From Pseudolysobacter sp. (lineage in GTDB: Bacteria > Pseudomonadota > Gammaproteobacteria > Xanthomonadales > Rhodanobacteraceae), in NCBI GenBank assembly GCA_025351985.1, contig JANXUW010000705.1, positions 1-8,767 of the forward strand: a stretch of 8,767 nt of DNA, written 5' to 3'. Within the stretch, counting starts at the first letter, position 1; each line of letters opens with the position of its first letter. Both the position numbers and the translations under genes were made by a program. Under the pieces are notes generated by a model that was not told where the DNA came from, searched no databases, and saw only the letters and a program-made list of their open reading frames with translations. Below are positions 5,639 through 8,767 of the stretch, piece after piece.

Positions 5639-8600
5639 TTATTCGCAAATCGAGACACGCCGACGCGCCTGCCAGCCTGCGAGGGCCAGCAGCACGCCGA
5701 GCATACCGAGCATCCACGCTGACAACGCCGGTACGGGCACGGCCGGGTCGGCGGCGCGCACTTCAAGGATCGCCGTCGCGGTGGCTTGATCGCCGTTGTT
5801 CGAATACGTCGCTGTTAGCGTGTGGCTGCCCACCCCGAGCGGACCTGCGCTCAATGTCGCCACGCCGTTGGGATCGAGGTTGACCATGCCGAGTATCTGC
5901 ACGCCGTCGGCGAAGGTCACCGCACCACTTGGCGCCACGGCCAGCGCGTTCGCACTTGTAGTTGCCGTTGCACTCGCCGGCGCGACGAACGCCACCGTCG
6001 CGATCAGGGTGATCTTTTGCTCGGCGGTTGCAGGATTGGGCGTAACGTTGAGCGTCATGCTCGTGCTCAGCGCGTTCACGGTTTGAATCAACGAGCCGCT
6101 CGAACTCTGCGTGTTGCCGTCGCCTGCGTAGTTGGCCTGCAGCGGGTGTACGCCGCTGGACAAGCCCGCGGTCGCGCATGCCGCCGTGGCGTTGCCGTTG
6201 CTGGCGACGAGCATGACGCCCGCACAGACCGTCGTGTTGGTCGTCGTATCGACAAAGTCGACACTGCCGGTCGGAAGCGGATTGCCCGACGCCGGCGTCA
6301 GCGTCGCGGTGAAGGTGACGTTCTGGCCGAACTGGCTTGGGTTTGCGCTGCTCGTCAGCACGCTGCCTGCGGCCGCGGAGTTGACGGTCAGCGTCGTGTT
6401 GCTCGAACTCGCAACAAAATTCGTTGTTGCGCCGTGGATTGCGGGGACATAACTTGCGTTGATGCCGTGATTGCCCGCAGGTGCCGGCGGCGTGAACGAG
6501 CAACTGCCTGCGCCATTCGCATCGAGCGTCACCATGCAATTCGTGCCGGCGTCGGCGATCGTGACCGTGCCGTCGGGCGTGCCTGCGCCAGGCGCTTGCG
6601 CCGAGACCGTTACGCCCACGCTGATCGCCTGACCGAGCGTGATCGCACTCAACTGCGCGATCGAGACGTGAGTGTTTGCCGCATTCACAGCTTGGCCGGC
6701 TTGCGCGCCTTGCAGCGTGGCAGACGATGCCGTGTTGTTGGCATCGCCGTCGTATTTGAACGTGACGCTGTGCGGCGTCGATGATGGCGTCACCGTCAGC
6801 ACTGTCTGCGGCACGGCGCAAGTGGCACTCGCCGGTTGTGCGGACGTCCCCGGCGTTGCCGGTGCTGCAACCTGCGTGCCTGGGCAGATTTCGTTGCCGT
6901 CGAAGAGGAAATGCACCACGCCCGTCGGCGTGACGCCGCCGCTCAACGGCGTCACCGTGCCGGTCAGGCTCACCGTTTGACCGTAGCTCGACGGATTGGC
7001 CGAACTCGCCAGATTCGCGCCCGGCTGCGATGGATTGACTTGCAAGGTCGGCGCGGGGCTCTGTGCAGCGTTCGTGCCGCCATTAAAACTCGCACTCGAG
7101 GTGTTGTCGGGCGTGAAGGTCGCGCTCAAGGTCTTGGTGCCGGCGGTACTTGGCGTCAACGAACACGCACCGCTCGATACCGCCGCCGTCACCGCGATCG
7201 TGCACGAATCGCCCGCGGCGCTGCCGCCGTCCGAGATCGTGAGCGTGCCGCTCGGCGCGCCGATGCCGGGCGCAGTCACGCTCAGGCTCGCGCTGATCGA
7301 GACCGAACCACCCAGCGCAATCGGCGCCGGCGCCGTCACGTTTGTCGTCGTCGCGGCCTTGCCGACGATTTGCGAGAACGGCGGCGTATTACTGGATGTG
7401 AGCGTGTTGTTCGTGTTGGTTGCCATGCCAGTGGGCGCGTACGTCGCCACGATCGCATGCGTGCCGACGCCAAGGCTCGCCGTCTGACAACTCGCCACGC
7501 CATTCACGACCGCGGTGCCGCCCGCGGCACAGCCCGGCAGCGGGCCATCCGCATCGCTGAACACCACCGAACCATCTATGGTGCCGGTATTACCCACAGG
7601 CAGCGCCACGGTCGCCGCGAACGTCACGCTTTGACCGTAGAGACTCGGATTCGCCGGTTGCGAAGATGAGGTCACCGCCACCGTCGTCGTCGTCGGCGCG
7701 GGCGTGATCGTCAGCGTGGCGGCGACGGATGTGGAACTCGCAAAAGCGCTGTCGCTGCTGCCGCCGTAGGTCGCAGTCACGCTGTAGCCGCCCGCGGCTT
7801 GCGTTGCAGGCACAGGGCACTGGGCGGTGCCATTGGCGGCATTTATCGATACCGGACCTATCGTCGTGGCGGTGCCTGTGGGCTGCGGTTGCAATGTACA
7901 GGTGACGGCGCCAGTGGTCGGCTGCGTGCTTCCCGTCGCGGTCGCCGCGGTCGAGATTGAATAGCCTTGGCCATAGGTGCTTTGCAGCGGCAGAGTATTC
8001 GTTATCGTTGTTGTTGTCGTTGTCGCCACCGGATTGGCATAGGTGATCGAAAAGTTGAATTCGTGAATGGCGATGGAGGAAATCGCGCTGGTTCCCACGT
8101 TCACGCCTTCCGCCACTGTGAACGACAAACCACCAGTCGCGAGGTTGACATTCTGCGTCAGCGTAAAGACCGTGTTCGCCGCTCCGTACACGATGTTGCC
8201 CGTCGCGGTGTAGGAGCCAATCGAACTCGCGAAGTTGACCGGATCCGCCCCGGTCGCGACGCCAACGCCGGAATTGGCGGTGCCGATATCCATCTGTAGT
8301 GCGGTCATCGTCACGTTGTTGACTTTGGTCGTGGTAAGAAAGTTGCTCGGCGTGGTTATCTTGAAAAAATCAGTCGTGGTCGTCGCACCGACGACCTCGT
8401 ACGAGCTGATCGTATAGTCCTGGCCGTTATAGCCTGCCGCAGTGTAGGTCTGCGTGGTCCCAAACGAGGTGAGAAGACCGCTGCCGAGGATAAAGCCGTT
8501 GGTGCTCGTACTATCGAAAGCCGCGATCGAAAAGGTGAACGAGTCGCCCGCCACCACGGCAGCGGCGGCTGGCGAGGTCAGTGTAACGGCCGCCGCAAGT

Positions 8601-8644
8601 ACGGCTATTCCAAACAAACCCGCACGAGTCAATGCGATACCCAT
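5639..8644 (-). CDS. Exported Ig-like repeat protein with IPTL-CTERM-like sorting signal
   Basis: This predicted envelope or surface protein of 1,001 aa has no recognisable enzymatic motif. Residues 1-29 form a signal peptide (RAGLFGIAVLAAAV core, cleavage near SPAAAA). Residues 30-205 are a beta-rich, cysteine-free domain (GDSFTFSIAAFDSTSTNG...) that I cannot assign. Residues 208-965 hold seven Ig-like repeats of the bacterial Big_3_5 type (SSANPSxxGQxVTFTATLTP, PTGxVxFxD, GxHxLxAxYxGD). Residues 968-996 match an exosortase-type signal: VPVPALSAWML, a hydrophobic helix, then RRR. Composition is rich in Thr/Ala/Ser and poor in Lys/Arg, as expected of an exported adhesin-like protein. The start at 8644 is preferred to the upstream in-frame ATG at 8713 because AAAGGGG lies 6 nt upstream and the signal peptide begins there. 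It converges on the efflux operon. A role in adhesion or biofilm matrix is only inferred from the architecture. Confidence 0.88.
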   Translation of the reverse strand: MGIALTRAGLFGIAVLAAAVTLTSPAAAAVVAGDSFTFSIAAFDSTSTNGFILGSGLLTSFGTTQTYTAAGYNGQDYTISSYEVVGATTTTDFFKITTPSNFLTTTKVNNVTMTALQMDIGTANSGVGVATGADPVNFASSIGSYTATGNIVYGAANTVFTLTQNVNLATGGLSFTVAEGVNVGTSAISSIAIHEFNFSITYANPVATTTTTTITNTLPLQSTYGQGYSISTAATATGSTQPTTGAVTCTLQPQPTGTATTIGPVSINAANGTAQCPVPATQAAGGYSVTATYGGSSDSAFASSTSVAATLTITPAPTTTTVAVTSSSQPANPSLYGQSVTFAATVALPVGNTGTIDGSVVFSDADGPLPGCAAGGTAVVNGVASCQTASLGVGTHAIVATYAPTGMATNTNNTLTSSNTPPFSQIVGKAATTTNVTAPAPIALGGSVSISASLSVTAPGIGAPSGTLTISDGGSAAGDSCTIAVTAAVSSGACSLTPSTAGTKTLSATFTPDNTSSASFNGGTNAAQSPAPTLQVNPSQPGANLASSANPSSYGQTVSLTGTVTPLSGGVTPTGVVHFLFDGNEICPGTQVAAPATPGTSAQPASATCAVPQTVLTVTPSSTPHSVTFKYDGDANNTASSATLQGAQAGQAVNAANTHVSIAQLSAITLGQAISVGVTVSAQAPGAGTPDGTVTIADAGTNCMVTLDANGAGSCSFTPPAPAGNHGINASYVPAIHGATTNFVASSSNTTLTVNSAAAGSVLTSSANPSQFGQNVTFTATLTPASGNPLPTGSVDFVDTTTNTTVCAGVMLVASNGNATAACATAGLSSGVHPLQANYAGDGNTQSSSGSLIQTVNALSTSMTLNVTPNPATAEQKITLIATVAFVAPASATATTSANALAVAPSGAVTFADGVQILGMVNLDPNGVATLSAGPLGVGSHTLTATYSNNGDQATATAILEVRAADPAVPVPALSAWMLGMLGVLLALAGWQARRRVSICE
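5657..5743 (-). other. IPTL-CTERM-like C-terminal sorting domain
   Basis: Residues 968-996 read as three parts: VPVPALSAW (a variant of the IPTLxxW motif), about 18 hydrophobic residues (MLGMLGVLLALAG), then an Arg cluster (QARRR), with a five-residue tail. This tripartite layout is typical of substrates of exosortases; the IPTL variant is associated with exosortase H. Ala replaces the usual Thr of IPTL. No exosortase gene is in the window. Confidence 0.75.
5750..8023 (-). repeat. Array of seven Ig-like protein domains
   Basis: Approximate residue limits are R1 208-317, R2 318-429, R3 430-539, R4 540-655, R5 656-757, R6 758-858 and R7 859-965. R2, R4 and R6 share the NPSxxGQxVTFTATxTP opening (type A). 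R3 and R5 share LGxxxSVxxSVxAPGxGxPxGTxTIxD and GxCSxTPxxAG (type B), giving an A-B-A-B-A order. R1 and R7 are divergent A-like copies. R1-R6 each hold exactly two cysteines, R7 none. The repeats are diverged at the DNA level, so this is an old duplication and not a recent tandem array. Confidence 0.8.
8006..8023 (-). repeat. Short ACR-codon microsatellite (six Thr codons)
   Basis: Six consecutive Thr codons (ACA/ACG) encode residues 208-213 at the junction between the N-terminal domain and the first Ig repeat. It is imperfect and short and probably serves as a flexible linker. Confidence 0.5.
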
Positions 8645-8650
8645 GTTAAT

Positions 8651-8657
8651 CCCCTTT
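8651..8657 (-). promoter_or_regulatory. Ribosome binding site of the Ig-repeat protein gene
   Basis: AAAGGGG on the - strand lies 6 nt before the ATG at 8644-8642. It decides the start in favour of the signal-peptide methionine over the ATG 23 codons upstream. Confidence 0.65.
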
Positions 8658-8677
8658 AAGAATATGACGTCGCCGGG

Positions 8678-8704
8678 ATTGTACATGCGTCCGGTCGTGG
8701 GCAA
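8678..8704 (-). promoter_or_regulatory. Tentative sigma70 promoter of the Ig-repeat protein gene
   Basis: A -10 candidate TACAAT (8683-8678) gives a leader of about 27 nt before the ATG. The best -35 candidate is TTGCCC (8704-8699) with a short 15-bp spacer. It overlaps a 5-bp inverted repeat, TGGGC-AAACA-GCCCA (8698-8712, + strand reading). The -10 is good, while the -35 and spacing are weak. If the promoter is real, the upstream in-frame ATG at 8713 would not be in the transcript. The rest of 8705-8767 shows only a T-rich tract (- strand, 8721-8732) and no gene. Confidence 0.3.
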
Positions 8705-8767
8705 ACAGCCCAATCGGTAGAAGAAAAAGAAATGATCTTCGCGTGTTTACGCGGTTCGACCGGTGCA

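Noticed and set aside
5466..5789. 107-codon + strand frame spanning the intergenic region
   Set aside because: Its first part is the surviving frame of the PII-like remnant. The rest runs by chance through the hairpins and the 3' end of the convergent gene, with no ribosome binding site.
5822..6784. 320-codon + strand frame within the Ig-repeat gene
   Set aside because: It is an Arg/Ala/Val-rich shadow of the - strand coding frame, whose repeats and sorting signal are clear.
5750..8023. CRISPR array or DNA-level tandem repeat
   Set aside because: The repetition is at protein-domain level (about 100 residues per unit) with diverged DNA. There are no short identical repeats with regular spacers.
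8645..8713. N-terminal extension of the Ig-repeat protein to the ATG at 8713
   Set aside because: The 23 extra residues precede a complete signal peptide, overlap the probable promoter and have no good ribosome binding site, whereas AAAGGGG precedes the ATG at 8644.

Overview
The window (8,767 bp, GC-rich, roughly 60% or more by eye) looks like the chromosome of a high-GC proteobacterium. A CzcC/CzcB/CzcA heavy-metal efflux operon that ends in a PII-like gene, facing an exported Ig-repeat protein with an IPTL-type C-terminal sorting signal, suggests Lysobacterales/Xanthomonadales (for example Rhodanobacteraceae). This placement is an inference; Betaproteobacteria are not excluded.

Layout. 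On the + strand, positions 2-5412 hold a tightly packed tripartite RND efflux operon. It comprises a TolC/CzcC-type outer-membrane channel (5' end outside the window), a CzcB-type periplasmic adaptor (365 aa) and a complete CzcA-type inner-membrane pump (1,038 aa). The gaps are 4 bp and 37 bp. The 37-bp gap is bridged by a 14-codon ORF with its own ribosome binding site, which overlaps the stop of the adaptor and the start of the pump. Directly after the pump, with an ATGA stop/start overlap and a near-perfect ribosome binding site, lies the remnant of a PII-like regulatory gene. It has an amber codon at position 7 and loses its 3' half after about 45 codons.

Positions 5562-5630 hold two perfect inverted repeats (8-bp and 14-bp stems) between the convergent transcription units, probably a bidirectional terminator. 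On the - strand, 8644-5639 encodes one 1,001-aa exported protein. It has a signal peptide, a cysteine-free N-terminal domain of about 175 residues, seven Ig-like repeats of about 100-115 residues and an IPTL-CTERM-like C-terminus. Positions 8645-8767 are non-coding as far as can be seen and hold its ribosome binding site and a tentative promoter.

How the genes work together. The three + strand genes would form one envelope-spanning machine that moves metal cations from periplasm and/or cytoplasm to the outside using the proton gradient. The pump lacks the three methionines of the CusA copper/silver site, so divalent cations are more likely than Cu+/Ag+. The lost PII-like protein was probably a regulator of the pump. 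The - strand protein is a surface or envelope protein with no evident link to metal efflux. I see no RNA genes, CRISPR arrays, intact mobile elements or defence genes. The most unusual items are the decaying PII-like gene, the coupling mini-ORF and the alternating, cysteine-paired Ig array.
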